From NCBI RefSeq assembly GCF_900114005.1, contig NZ_FORM01000005.1, forward strand, positions 124,001-188,000: DNA of 64,000 nucleotides, written 5' to 3'. The DNA comes from Olleya namhaensis. Its GTDB lineage: Bacteria > Bacteroidota > Bacteroidia > Flavobacteriales > Flavobacteriaceae. Below the pieces are notes generated by a model. That model had not been told where the DNA came from and did no database searches. It saw only the letters and a program-made list of their open reading frames with translations. Below are positions 41,437-48,425 of this stretch, one piece after another (the stretch's first letter is position 1; each line of letters starts with the position of its first letter). Made by a program: the position numbers and the translations under genes.

Positions 41437-42399
41437 ATGAAAAAAGCAATAACACTTTATCTAATTCTTTTACTATTTGGATGTCATACAGACACCACTT
41501 CAAAAAACAACACCATTACAAGCAAAACTACCAAAACGGAAACCACAACCTATAAAAAACTAGACGTTAATGGCGTAACAATTGCGTATCGCGAAGCCGG
41601 AAATCCTGACAAACCTACCATTGTACTTCTGCATGGTTTCCCATCCTCCTCACACCAATACAGAAAAGTACTAAATACCTTATCAAACGACTTCCATTTA
41701 ATAGCACCAGACTATCCTGGATTTGGAAATAGTGATTTTCCGTTGTCCACAGACTACGACTACACTTTTGACAATATTGCAACAACAATAGATACCTTTT
41801 TAGAATTAAAGGGATTACAATCTTACGCCATAATGATCCAAGATTACGGTGCACCTATTGGCTTCAGAATAGCAACCGCACATCCAGAAAAAATTACAGC
41901 CATAATTAATCAGAATGGAAACGCATACAAAGCCGGTTTAGGAGATGCTTGGGCAGACACACGACTATTATGGGCTAACCGAACTAAAACTACAGAAGAC
42001 GCCCTCCTACCCGCTTTTACGCTACAAGGTTTGAAATGGCAATACACACACGGAACCCGAAATTCAGAAAACGTAAATCCGGACACCTGGCACTTAGATT
42101 ATTTAAGACTATCTAGACCCAATGCACATAAAGTAAACATCGATTTATTTTACGATTACCAAAACAATATAAAACTATACCCAGAATGGCAACAATACTT
42201 AAGAGACAATCAACCACCGCTGTTAATAGTTTGGGGTAAAAACGATGCCTTTTTTCCGGAAAGTGGTGCCGAAGCATTTAAAAAGGATGTTAAAAAAATT
42301 GATTATAACATCTACAATACAGGGCATTTTGCTTTAGAGGAAGATGGCGAAGCCATTATTGAAAAGATCAGAAGTTTTATGAAGGGGTTAAACAAATAA
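41437..42399 (+). CDS. Alpha/beta hydrolase lipoprotein, haloalkane dehalogenase/epoxide hydrolase-like
   Basis: Three hundred and twenty residues. Lipoprotein signal ending LLLFGCHTD (C16), Ser/Thr-rich linker, then an alpha/beta hydrolase: oxyanion motif LLHGFPSSSHQY, nucleophile D136 in MIQDYGAP, acid D270 in WGKNDAFFPESG and H297 in NTGHFALEEDG. An aspartate nucleophile followed by Y/W-G is the mark of haloalkane dehalogenases and epoxide hydrolases rather than serine esterases. Location would be the outer face of a membrane. An upstream TetR operator implies induction by a small, possibly toxic, compound. Confidence 0.9.
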   Translation: MKKAITLYLILLLFGCHTDTTSKNNTITSKTTKTETTTYKKLDVNGVTIAYREAGNPDKPTIVLLHGFPSSSHQYRKVLNTLSNDFHLIAPDYPGFGNSDFPLSTDYDYTFDNIATTIDTFLELKGLQSYAIMIQDYGAPIGFRIATAHPEKITAIINQNGNAYKAGLGDAWADTRLLWANRTKTTEDALLPAFTLQGLKWQYTHGTRNSENVNPDTWHLDYLRLSRPNAHKVNIDLFYDYQNNIKLYPEWQQYLRDNQPPLLIVWGKNDAFFPESGAEAFKKDVKKIDYNIYNTGHFALEEDGEAIIEKIRSFMKGLNK

Positions 42400-42423
42400 C
42401 TCCCAATTATTAAACAAAACCTT

Positions 42424-42457
42424 AAAAGTGTAAGCCAGTATAGCTTGCACTTTTTTT
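42424..42457 (+). terminator. Terminator after the hydrolase gene (inside repeat copy B)
   Basis: Hairpin AGTGTAAGC-N7-GCTTGCACT then seven T bases; counterpart of the hairpin at 34524-34557. Confidence 0.82.
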
Positions 42458-42677
42458 AGGCGTTATAATTATAAACCGTTTTGTTAATAACTGCACGGTA
42501 ATTATATTTAAAATCATTCGGGAATTAATATTAAAAAATTAACTTCGTTAAAACAACCAAAACAATTAATTACACTTTTATGTATACTTTAGTTTAATTA
42601 CTTAACTGGAACAAAAAGTAATCTTATCCATTATTAAAACAGGGATATGAGGAATAGTAGTGATTATATAACTAGTT
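42424..42677 (+). repeat. Repeat copy B, 254-bp duplicated sequence upstream of cassette 7
   Basis: Second copy of repeat A, offset exactly 7,900 bp. The gene-free stretch 42400-42764 consists of this repeat plus about 87 bases of cassette leader. Similarity ends at GTT (42675-42677); the following bases GTTGTGTGT are the start of the next cassette. The inner hairpin CATATCCC / GGGATATG of copy A is degraded here. Confidence 0.85.
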
Positions 42678-42764
42678 GTGTGTAATTACTCAACCAACGA
42701 GAATAAAGATATTGATTTATACTAACGTTCAGCTAACTGAGAAAACAAAAAACTTAATCAGAAT

Positions 42765-43256
42765 TTGAAAAAGAAAATAAGACCAAATTGGAAAATTATT
42801 ATTGCTGAATCAATCGGCATTATTTTTTTGATACATGGAATCAGTAGGCTACATAAATCCTACTATTCTGATATTTGGAAAGCATTTCTTGAATCAAACT
42901 CAATAAAGTTAAAAAATCTACCAGAAATAAGTCTTGGAGATTTTTTATTAGAAAGTATAATGTTCGGTTTTTATGTTCTAATAGCTTCTGTAGTGATTCT
43001 TTTATTGATAAAATGGAAAATGAAACTACCATTAATTAATACAGTTTTGAGTTTAATCTTAGTTTTTTTATTATTTCCAATTGGTTTTTTTGAGATTGAT
43101 TTTATTACTGGTCTATTTAATTCGATTGGTGCAATTTTCACCAACGACATTGGTTTTTCCTTTCTAATAAGTGGACTAATATTAACATTAATTGGATTAG
43201 CTATTTTGTGGAAAGGAATAAAAATAAATAAAAACTACACACAACACCGTGTATAA
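42765..43256 (+). CDS. Cassette 7: four-helix membrane protein ending inside attC
   Basis: One hundred and sixty-three residues from a TTG start. Hydrophobic helices at about 10-27, 68-85, 90-108 and 128-148. No family recognised. The C-terminus QHRV is encoded by the attC-like site (CAACACCGTGTATAA), exactly as in cassette 6. The unit starts GTTGTGTGT (42675) and ends ACACACAAC (43237-43245), reverse complement in all nine positions, a strong cassette hallmark. Confidence 0.7.
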   Translation: MKKKIRPNWKIIIAESIGIIFLIHGISRLHKSYYSDIWKAFLESNSIKLKNLPEISLGDFLLESIMFGFYVLIASVVILLLIKWKMKLPLINTVLSLILVFLLFPIGFFEIDFITGLFNSIGAIFTNDIGFSFLISGLILTLIGLAILWKGIKINKNYTQHRV

Positions 43257-43373
43257 TTAATTGCTTTGGTAAGTGCTTATTTGGAAAATTCCTTCGGAAT
43301 TTTCTCGGGTTCGTATTTGTTTACTAAATTAGTTGCTTAACCACGCAACTAATCATACACAATCACGTTAGGT
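43239..43373 (+). repeat. attC-like site 7
   Basis: A 135-base palindrome: left core ACACAAC, arm ACCGTGTATAATTAATTGC, apical hairpin GAAAATTCC-TTC-GGAATTTTC (43284-43304), right arm GCAACTAATCATACACAAT and right core GTTAGGT (43367-43373, perfect GTTRRRY). The apical stem differs in sequence from site 2 but keeps full pairing. Confidence 0.78.
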
Positions 43374-43396
43374 GAAAGTACCAATCAAAACTCAAA

Positions 43397-43969
43397 ATGA
43401 ACGACAAATTAATCGGACATAAATTCAAATTAGTTAATTCTGAAAAAACAGGAATTACACTTGAATTGAATAGTTGGAGTACTGAAAATTTCATTGAAAA
43501 ATACTCAGTAAGTTTCGACAATGAGAAAATAATTGAGCGAATAAAAGCAGAAAATATTTCTTTCGGAGAAAAAGTTTCAAAGATTGACTTTTTTAATCGT
43601 CTAATAAGAGATATTCAATCTGAAGACGAAAAAACAAAAGAGTTTGCTTCCGAAATTCTTTGTAATTTTCTTGAATTTGATATTTCTGATTTTGAACTAA
43701 AAACCTTGAAAATCGGAATTGAGAAGATAATTGAACAGTTAAAAACCGAAAAGAATATTGACGCTGAACAAAAACTAGCAGAGGGACTTTTTGAATTTAT
43801 TTATTCTGGAAAATTAAATAATAAAGAGAAATTAGAACTATTGGAAAGATTGACTGAAATTGATTCTTATCAAATATGTCAGTATTTAGATGACGAAGAT
43901 TATTTGAAAATTCCGAAAGTAAAAAAACACGTTGAAAAGAATAAAACCAGTGGCGAACACCGTGTATAA
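43397..43969 (+). CDS. Cassette 8: cytosolic helical protein of unknown function
   Basis: One hundred and ninety residues, acidic and basic residues balanced, with no signal or membrane helix. The N-terminal 45 residues are strand-like and the remainder is made of paired amphipathic helices (about 60-180) that resemble HEAT/ARM-like immunity proteins, though no motif is certain. Its last codons GAA CAC CGT GTA TAA run into the attC-like site, giving the tail EHRV. Cassette start is GTTAGGT (43367); the end core GGCGAAC is complementary in only four of seven bases. Confidence 0.65.
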   Translation: MNDKLIGHKFKLVNSEKTGITLELNSWSTENFIEKYSVSFDNEKIIERIKAENISFGEKVSKIDFFNRLIRDIQSEDEKTKEFASEILCNFLEFDISDFELKTLKIGIEKIIEQLKTEKNIDAEQKLAEGLFEFIYSGKLNNKEKLELLERLTEIDSYQICQYLDDEDYLKIPKVKKHVEKNKTSGEHRV

Positions 43970-44084
43970 AAAAATGCTAAATTAGTGCTTAAATAAAGTT
44001 AGTTGCGCTTTTGTTTCGTCTGATTTTCCTGCGGAAAATCCTCGCATACAAAAACGCATCTTTTCATACACAAACACGTTCATT
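43952..44084 (+). repeat. attC-like site 8
   Basis: A 133-base palindrome: left core GGCGAAC, arm ACCGTGTATAAAAAAATGC, apical hairpin GATTTTCC-TGC-GGAAAATC (44022-44040), right arm GCATCTTTTCATACACAAA, right core GTTCATT (44078-44084). Again the apical stem is different in sequence but perfectly paired. Confidence 0.68.
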
Positions 44085-44101
44085 GGGCAGAACCGTTAAA
44101 A

Positions 44102-44299
44102 ATGAAAAATATGAAATATGACATTTTAAGACCAATAACAATGACAGTTATTGCAATTGGAAGTTTAAAAAATGCAGAAGATAGAACTGAATTATTAAAT
44201 GGAAACCTTTGGTTATGGTTTATTCTAATTGTTTTTATTGCAAGTTGGGTTGGTTTTTTTGTTAGGAAAAGTAAAGAAAACAAAAAATTAAATAGTTAA
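44102..44299 (+). CDS. Cassette 9: small membrane protein
   Basis: Sixty-five residues (a second ATG at 44111 would remove three). One membrane helix at about 35-56 (LWLWFILIVFIASWVGFFV) and a basic tail (RKSKENKKLNS). Part of cassette 9, which begins at GTTCATT (44078). Small size makes it uncertain; orientation and position just after a site boundary support it. Confidence 0.5.
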   Translation: MKNMKYDILRPITMTVIAIGSLKNAEDRTELLNGNLWLWFILIVFIASWVGFFVRKSKENKKLNS

Positions 44300-44327
44300 T
44301 TATAGGAAAAGTAGTTTAAAGTCAGAA

Positions 44328-44570
44328 TTGAAAATTGCATTTAATACAAAACGTTTGACTTTTAGCTCGTTTGCAGAATCGGAAACTGAACTGAAAAACA
44401 AAACACGAATTGAATGCGGAATTTAGTAAGTTGCGGAATTTCTCAATCAATCGGAATTGAAAAAGTTTGCGAAAAAATCGCTGACCGAATTCACTCAAAC
44501 GCTGGAAAAACTGCAAACGGAATTAAGCCGAATAAGAATAAGTCTGAATAAAAATAACGAAATGCCAACA
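44328..44570 (+). pseudogene. Decayed reading frame in cassette 9
   Basis: From TTG at 44328 one frame reads on for about 80 codons with protein-like composition (KRLTFSSFAESETELKNKT, then FLNQSELKKFAKKSLTEF) but is interrupted by TAG TAA at about 44424-44429. It runs up to the attC-like site 9. This looks like a cassette gene broken by mutation; chance open sequence is the alternative. Confidence 0.3.
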
Positions 44571-44572
44571 CC

Positions 44573-44694
44573 GTGTATAATTCATTGCTGGTTATTGCCT
44601 ACTTACAAAAGTCCTCGCGGACTTTCTATCTGTGATTTATTTGCTAAATTAGTTATTTAAATCACATAATTAACAAAACACAATCACGTTATGC
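44573..44694 (+). repeat. attC-like site 9
   Basis: A 122-base palindrome: left core TGCCAAC, arm ACCGTGTATAATTCATTGC, apical hairpin AAAGTCC-TCGC-GGACTTT (44608-44625), right core GTTATGC (44688-44694). Confidence 0.7.
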
Positions 44695-44711
44695 AACTTT
44701 TAAAAAATAAT

Positions 44712-45407
44712 ATGAATATGAGATTATTACTTTTCATTTCTTCATTGATTTTGATGTCATGTGGCGGAGTTAAAAAAAATATTGTAAAACCTGAAACGTA
44801 TACAAAAGTAATACCCCAATTGAATGAAATAAAAAATGTAGAAATTGGAAGCCGAGTTATTTATAGAGAAAAAGGTCATCAGTATGATGCTATTAAACTA
44901 ACAAAAGCATTTACTATCAAACTAGATGACGTTTTTAAAGTAATTGAAGAAGGCAAAATCTTTATCAATCAATATAACACAAATGAATATGATTTTTATA
45001 GTAGTTCTACTAATTCAGAATTTGGAGTTGCTATTCCTAAAAGTGATAAAAGTCCATTAATTTACTATAAAAGCGATATTGATGGAATTTACTCAACTGG
45101 ATTAAGTTATAATGGTCTAACCTTAATAAAACCTAAAGAACAATTAGAATATATTCAAACAAATGTAAGCTCAAAGAATAAAGATTATTTTAAAGAAGAA
45201 TTTATTTATAATGGTCGTGTTGGTAATGCACATAAATTCATTTATCGAGAATATATAAATGATTATGCAAGACCTGCTTTTACGCAAGAAGTGCAGTATG
45301 ATTTATCAGAGAATAAAATTATTGGCTTTCGTGGCATGCGTATTGAAATTATTAATGCCTCAAACACAAAAATTGAATACAAAGTTTTAAATTATTTTGA
45401 AAAATAA
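44712..45407 (+). CDS. Cassette 10: lipoprotein of unknown function
   Basis: About 231 residues from ATG at 44712 (MNMRLLLFISSLILMSCGG, lipidated cysteine at residue 17). The frame also opens at ATG 44691, which lies inside the attC right core GTTATGC and would add seven residues. The mature protein is beta-rich (VIYREKGHQYDAIKL, YYKSDIDGIYSTGLSYN, EVQYDLSENKIIGFRGMRIEI) with no recognised family. Likely anchored in the outer or inner membrane. Confidence 0.72.
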   Translation: MNMRLLLFISSLILMSCGGVKKNIVKPETYTKVIPQLNEIKNVEIGSRVIYREKGHQYDAIKLTKAFTIKLDDVFKVIEEGKIFINQYNTNEYDFYSSSTNSEFGVAIPKSDKSPLIYYKSDIDGIYSTGLSYNGLTLIKPKEQLEYIQTNVSSKNKDYFKEEFIYNGRVGNAHKFIYREYINDYARPAFTQEVQYDLSENKIIGFRGMRIEIINASNTKIEYKVLNYFEK

Positions 45408-45410
45408 AAA

Positions 45411-45517
45411 CGTTACGAAACTACTTGTATTGTCCATTGCTTGAATCTAGCTGGCTTGTATTTGATAAGTTATTTGTTTAAACCTCGTAACTAATTTTAT
45501 ATAAGCACCTCGTAAAC
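45411..45517 (+). repeat. attC-like site 10, degenerate
   Basis: Sequence after cassette 10 keeps the outline of the family (TTGTCCATTGCTTGAATC, then CTCGTAACTAATTTTATATA) and short complementary ends TTACGA / TCGTAA, but lacks the ACCGTGTATAA arm and a GTTRRRY core. Confidence 0.35.
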
Positions 45518-45592
45518 CATATCACAACAATCATAATTATGGTAAAATTAATAGTTAAATAGATTTAATCTTACATATATATAAATTGAAAT

Positions 45593-45892
45593 ATGAAACC
45601 GAGTACCTTAATAATTAATCAAGCACTAGACAAGAAAAAGTGTATCACATATTTCAATGGACATGATTTCCATTACATCAAAGAAGATAAAAATGTCAGT
45701 ATATTAAATAAATCAGGCACAACACTTACTATTGAAGGAAGAAATATGCCATTGGAATTAAGTATTCTATTTAGAGATAAAAGCTCAGAATTTTCTTTAA
45801 AATATGATGCAACAGTATTATTTGACACTGGAGACTTGCAAGAGGAACTTGAGAAACTTACTAGTGGATTAATGCAAGCAGAATTTAATTAG
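45593..45892 (+). CDS. Cassette 11: small protein of unknown function
   Basis: Ninety-nine residues, no signal peptide or membrane helix. The middle is strand-like (CITYFNGHDFHYIKEDKNVSILN, LTIEGRNMPLELSILFRD) and the C-terminus acidic and helical (TGDLQEELEKLTSGLMQAEFN). No family recognised. It lies between degenerate site 10 and site 11 on the same strand as the other cassette genes. Confidence 0.6.
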   Translation: MKPSTLIINQALDKKKCITYFNGHDFHYIKEDKNVSILNKSGTTLTIEGRNMPLELSILFRDKSSEFSLKYDATVLFDTGDLQEELEKLTSGLMQAEFN

Positions 45893-46001
45893 CATAATAT
45901 CTTGCGCATATGAAACTAACCTGAATTGTTAAACGGGAATTCAAATCGCGTGGATAATTATTGCCAAAATATTCTGTCGAGAAAAGGAAAATAAAAACGG
46001 T

Positions 46002-46151
46002 TTACAAGACCGTGTATAATTAATTGCTTTAGTAAGTGCTGATCTGGAAAATTCCTGCGAAATTCCCTCTAGCTAATTTCATTTTTGCGAAATTAGTTGC
46101 GTAAACACACCACTAATCATAAACTAAAACCAATCCAGTACTACGTTAATG
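46002..46151 (+). repeat. attC-like site 11
   Basis: A 150-base palindrome: left core TTACAAG, arm ACCGTGTATAATTAATTGC, apical region GGAAAATTCC-TGC-GAAATTCC (partly paired), right arm CACTAATCATAAACT and right core GTTAATG (46145-46151). The ATG of the next gene lies in the right core. Confidence 0.62.
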
Positions 46152-47237
46152 AACGCAAAATACGAAAACCTACAGTCTACAATTAAAAGAAAATACAGTT
46201 TTAAATACAAGCCTGAATTTAAAGAAACATTCAAAACAGACATTAAAAACAATCAAATAATCCCATTAATTATTGAGGTTTTTGAAAAACTAGAATGGCC
46301 TATTGTTTACAGTAACAAAACAACTATTGAAGCCAAAAGAAAAAACGATTGGAATAAATTAACAGAGAAGATAACAGTCACAAAAAACGCATCAGGAAGG
46401 ATTGAGGTGCATAGCAAAACACTACAAGGTAATTTTATTGATTTTGGAAATAACTCTAAAAGAACCGGTCTTTTTATTGCCCTTTTTAAAAAATTGGCTA
46501 CAGAATATCAACAGACTGGAAAGTTAGATGAGTTAAAAACCAAATTAGAAAACGAAAATAGTTGGGCAGATTATAAAATACCATCAGAGTTACCTAAACC
46601 AAAAGTAACAAGCCCCCCAAATTTGATGTTAACACTACTAGGCGGAATGATTATTGCCATTTTATTTGGTGTTATCGTTGCCTTTCTAACCGTACATTTT
46701 ACTTATTTTATCGGAGTTTATGAATTGGGTCTGGGATTAGGCATCGGATATTTATTCAGTCAAGTTTTAAAAAGCACCAATTATTTAGACTTTAGTATCA
46801 CAAATATTATACTTGGCGCAATAGTGGTTGTAATGTTTATAACCAATCAATTTACGCAATACCAAATAATAATTTCTGAAAACAATTTTACAGGACTTGG
46901 CTTTTTTGAGTTTATACGCCTGCGTATAGAAAATGGTTTAAGCATCAAAAGTTTAAATACAGGTTGGATTGGATTGATCTTAAGTTATATTTTTCAGATG
47001 GTATTTCCGTTTTTAATAGCGATTAGTCAAATTTATATTTCGTCTTCAAAAACTATAATAGAAAAAATCCCAAAAAAAGTTTTGGAGTATGCTATTTACC
47101 TTTTTGAAATGGAAAAATCAGAAAGCGAAGTTAGAGCACTATTAGCAGAAAAAGGATGGTCTAAAAAGTCTGATCAAGATGACGTTATCCTAGCTATTTT
47201 AGAAATTAGCGGATTTAACCAAATGAGACGGGAATAA
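46149..47237 (+). CDS. Cassette 12: membrane protein with N-terminal soluble domain
   Basis: Three hundred and sixty-two residues. Residues 1-135 form a soluble domain (IIEVFEKLEWPIVYSNKTTIEAK and KITVTKNASGRIEVHSKTLQGNFIDFG are split by a loop), followed by helices at about 155-185, 187-205, 213-232 and 268-290, and a C-terminal helical tail with EVRALLAEKGWSKKSDQDDV, reminiscent of SHOCT-like or UBA-like tails. I have seen this N-domain/membrane layout in flavobacterial proteins of unknown function. The start codon ATG lies within the preceding site's GTTAATG. Confidence 0.75.
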   Translation: MNAKYENLQSTIKRKYSFKYKPEFKETFKTDIKNNQIIPLIIEVFEKLEWPIVYSNKTTIEAKRKNDWNKLTEKITVTKNASGRIEVHSKTLQGNFIDFGNNSKRTGLFIALFKKLATEYQQTGKLDELKTKLENENSWADYKIPSELPKPKVTSPPNLMLTLLGGMIIAILFGVIVAFLTVHFTYFIGVYELGLGLGIGYLFSQVLKSTNYLDFSITNIILGAIVVVMFITNQFTQYQIIISENNFTGLGFFEFIRLRIENGLSIKSLNTGWIGLILSYIFQMVFPFLIAISQIYISSSKTIIEKIPKKVLEYAIYLFEMEKSESEVRALLAEKGWSKKSDQDDVILAILEISGFNQMRRE

Positions 47238-47339
47238 AACCACCTAATCACAAATAAAACTTTTAAACATGACGTAATACGTAGGATATTTACTACTTTT
47301 GACACTATGTAACTCGTTAATTAAAACTAAATAGAAACC

Positions 47340-47792
47340 TTGAAAGCATCACAAACTATAAATAACTTGAAACCAAAAACTTACTTATCAATTATAACAC
47401 TATTTATAACATTTTTATTTATTACTAGTTGTAGCAAAAAAGATGATTCAAATAATTGCATCGAACACACCATTTCAGAGTGCAATGAAGATTCAACTAA
47501 AGTAAACATTAGAATAACTAATATAAGTGACAATGTCTTTTGCAATGTTGTCTTAATAGATATGAATTGTGGAATAATTGAACAAAATCAATCATCTTGT
47601 TATAGAGCATTTGAATCGGGCTATAATTATTCATTTATTGAATTGGAAATTGACGGAAACACATATACAATACAACCAATTGATTTTGTAGGAGAGACAC
47701 CACTTGAAAACGGCTATTATACCTATCAAATAAATACGAATGACTCCAATCAACAATATGAGAAATTGACCTTAACATTTGTTGAAGACTAA
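47340..47792 (+). CDS. Lipoprotein of unknown function at the decayed end of the array
   Basis: One hundred and fifty residues from a TTG at 47340; a second TTG at 47367 gives a more usual lipoprotein signal (MKPKTYLSIITLFITFLFITSC). The lipobox is FITSCSKKDD. The mature part is a small beta-sandwich-like domain with five cysteines (NNCIEHTISECNED, VFCNVVLIDMNCGI, SSCYRAF), suggesting disulfides. No family recognised; no attC-like site separates it from cassette 12. Confidence 0.7.
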   Translation: MKASQTINNLKPKTYLSIITLFITFLFITSCSKKDDSNNCIEHTISECNEDSTKVNIRITNISDNVFCNVVLIDMNCGIIEQNQSSCYRAFESGYNYSFIELEIDGNTYTIQPIDFVGETPLENGYYTYQINTNDSNQQYEKLTLTFVED

Positions 47793-48425
47793 AAACAATT
47801 TATTCAAAAGGACTATAAGTAATTGCCTATTATCAGCTACCTATAAATACTCTAACAGATTTTATATTAACTTTTAACTTGGTAAATCAGGTGTTTAATT
47901 AAGCCGAAAATTATAGATAAACGCTTTAACTACAACTAAAAAAACATACTTAAAACGAAGTACTTTTATTCATGAAATACAGAGAGATTGAATAAAAAAC
48001 CGTTTGACAACAACGTGGACCATAAATTACTAGTTCTAACCTACTCATTAAAATCCTAGTAAACTTTTTATACAAGCCATTTGTGCTAACTCAAAAGCCC
48101 TATGTTTATTTACCAAGTCTATTAGATATAAAGTTATGCTCTTATAAAAATAAGGTAACCCGTTTTACACAAATTTAAATAGCAATATATAATCCCTATT
48201 TTTATCTTCATTTACAACACCAATTATAAAGCATTACAAGTCAAACCGTAAGGAGACTAACTAAACATAAAAATATAGCATAATAAAGGTTTTAAGATTT
48301 GTATCGTTTTGATTTATCCTAATGTTAACAACTAAGGTTTTTATTCCTCATAATTAATTGTATTTTTACGCTGGACTTTTAGCTTTAGTTAAAAGCTAAA
48401 TTTTCATTAAAATCAATTTAAATTA
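47793..48425. other. 633-bp gene-free stretch between the array and parA
   Basis: Very AT-rich. The only clear structure is an attC-like remnant at about 48005-48100. Short leftovers of cassette-like sequence may precede it. No convincing gene, parS site or terminator was seen. Confidence 0.5.
48005..48100 (+). repeat. attC-like remnant 12
   Basis: GACAACAACGTGGACCATAA, then ATTACTAGTTCTAACCTACT and AAATCCTAGTAAACTTTTTA match the left half and apical part of site 2 base by base with many substitutions; the right half and core are missing. It marks the right limit of the array. Confidence 0.5.

Noticed and set aside
44457-44660. 67-codon frame starting at TTG 44457
   Set aside because: Its second half is the attC-like site; it is the downstream part of the broken frame listed as a pseudogene.
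34500-48425. Integron integrase (tyrosine recombinase)
   Set aside because: No protein in the array or elsewhere in the window shows the tyrosine-recombinase RHRY pattern; if present it lies outside.
34500-48425. Array read as insertion sequences, MITEs or a CRISPR
   Set aside because: No transposase, no target duplications at the palindromes and no regular short spacers; cassette-end complementarity is not explained by these.
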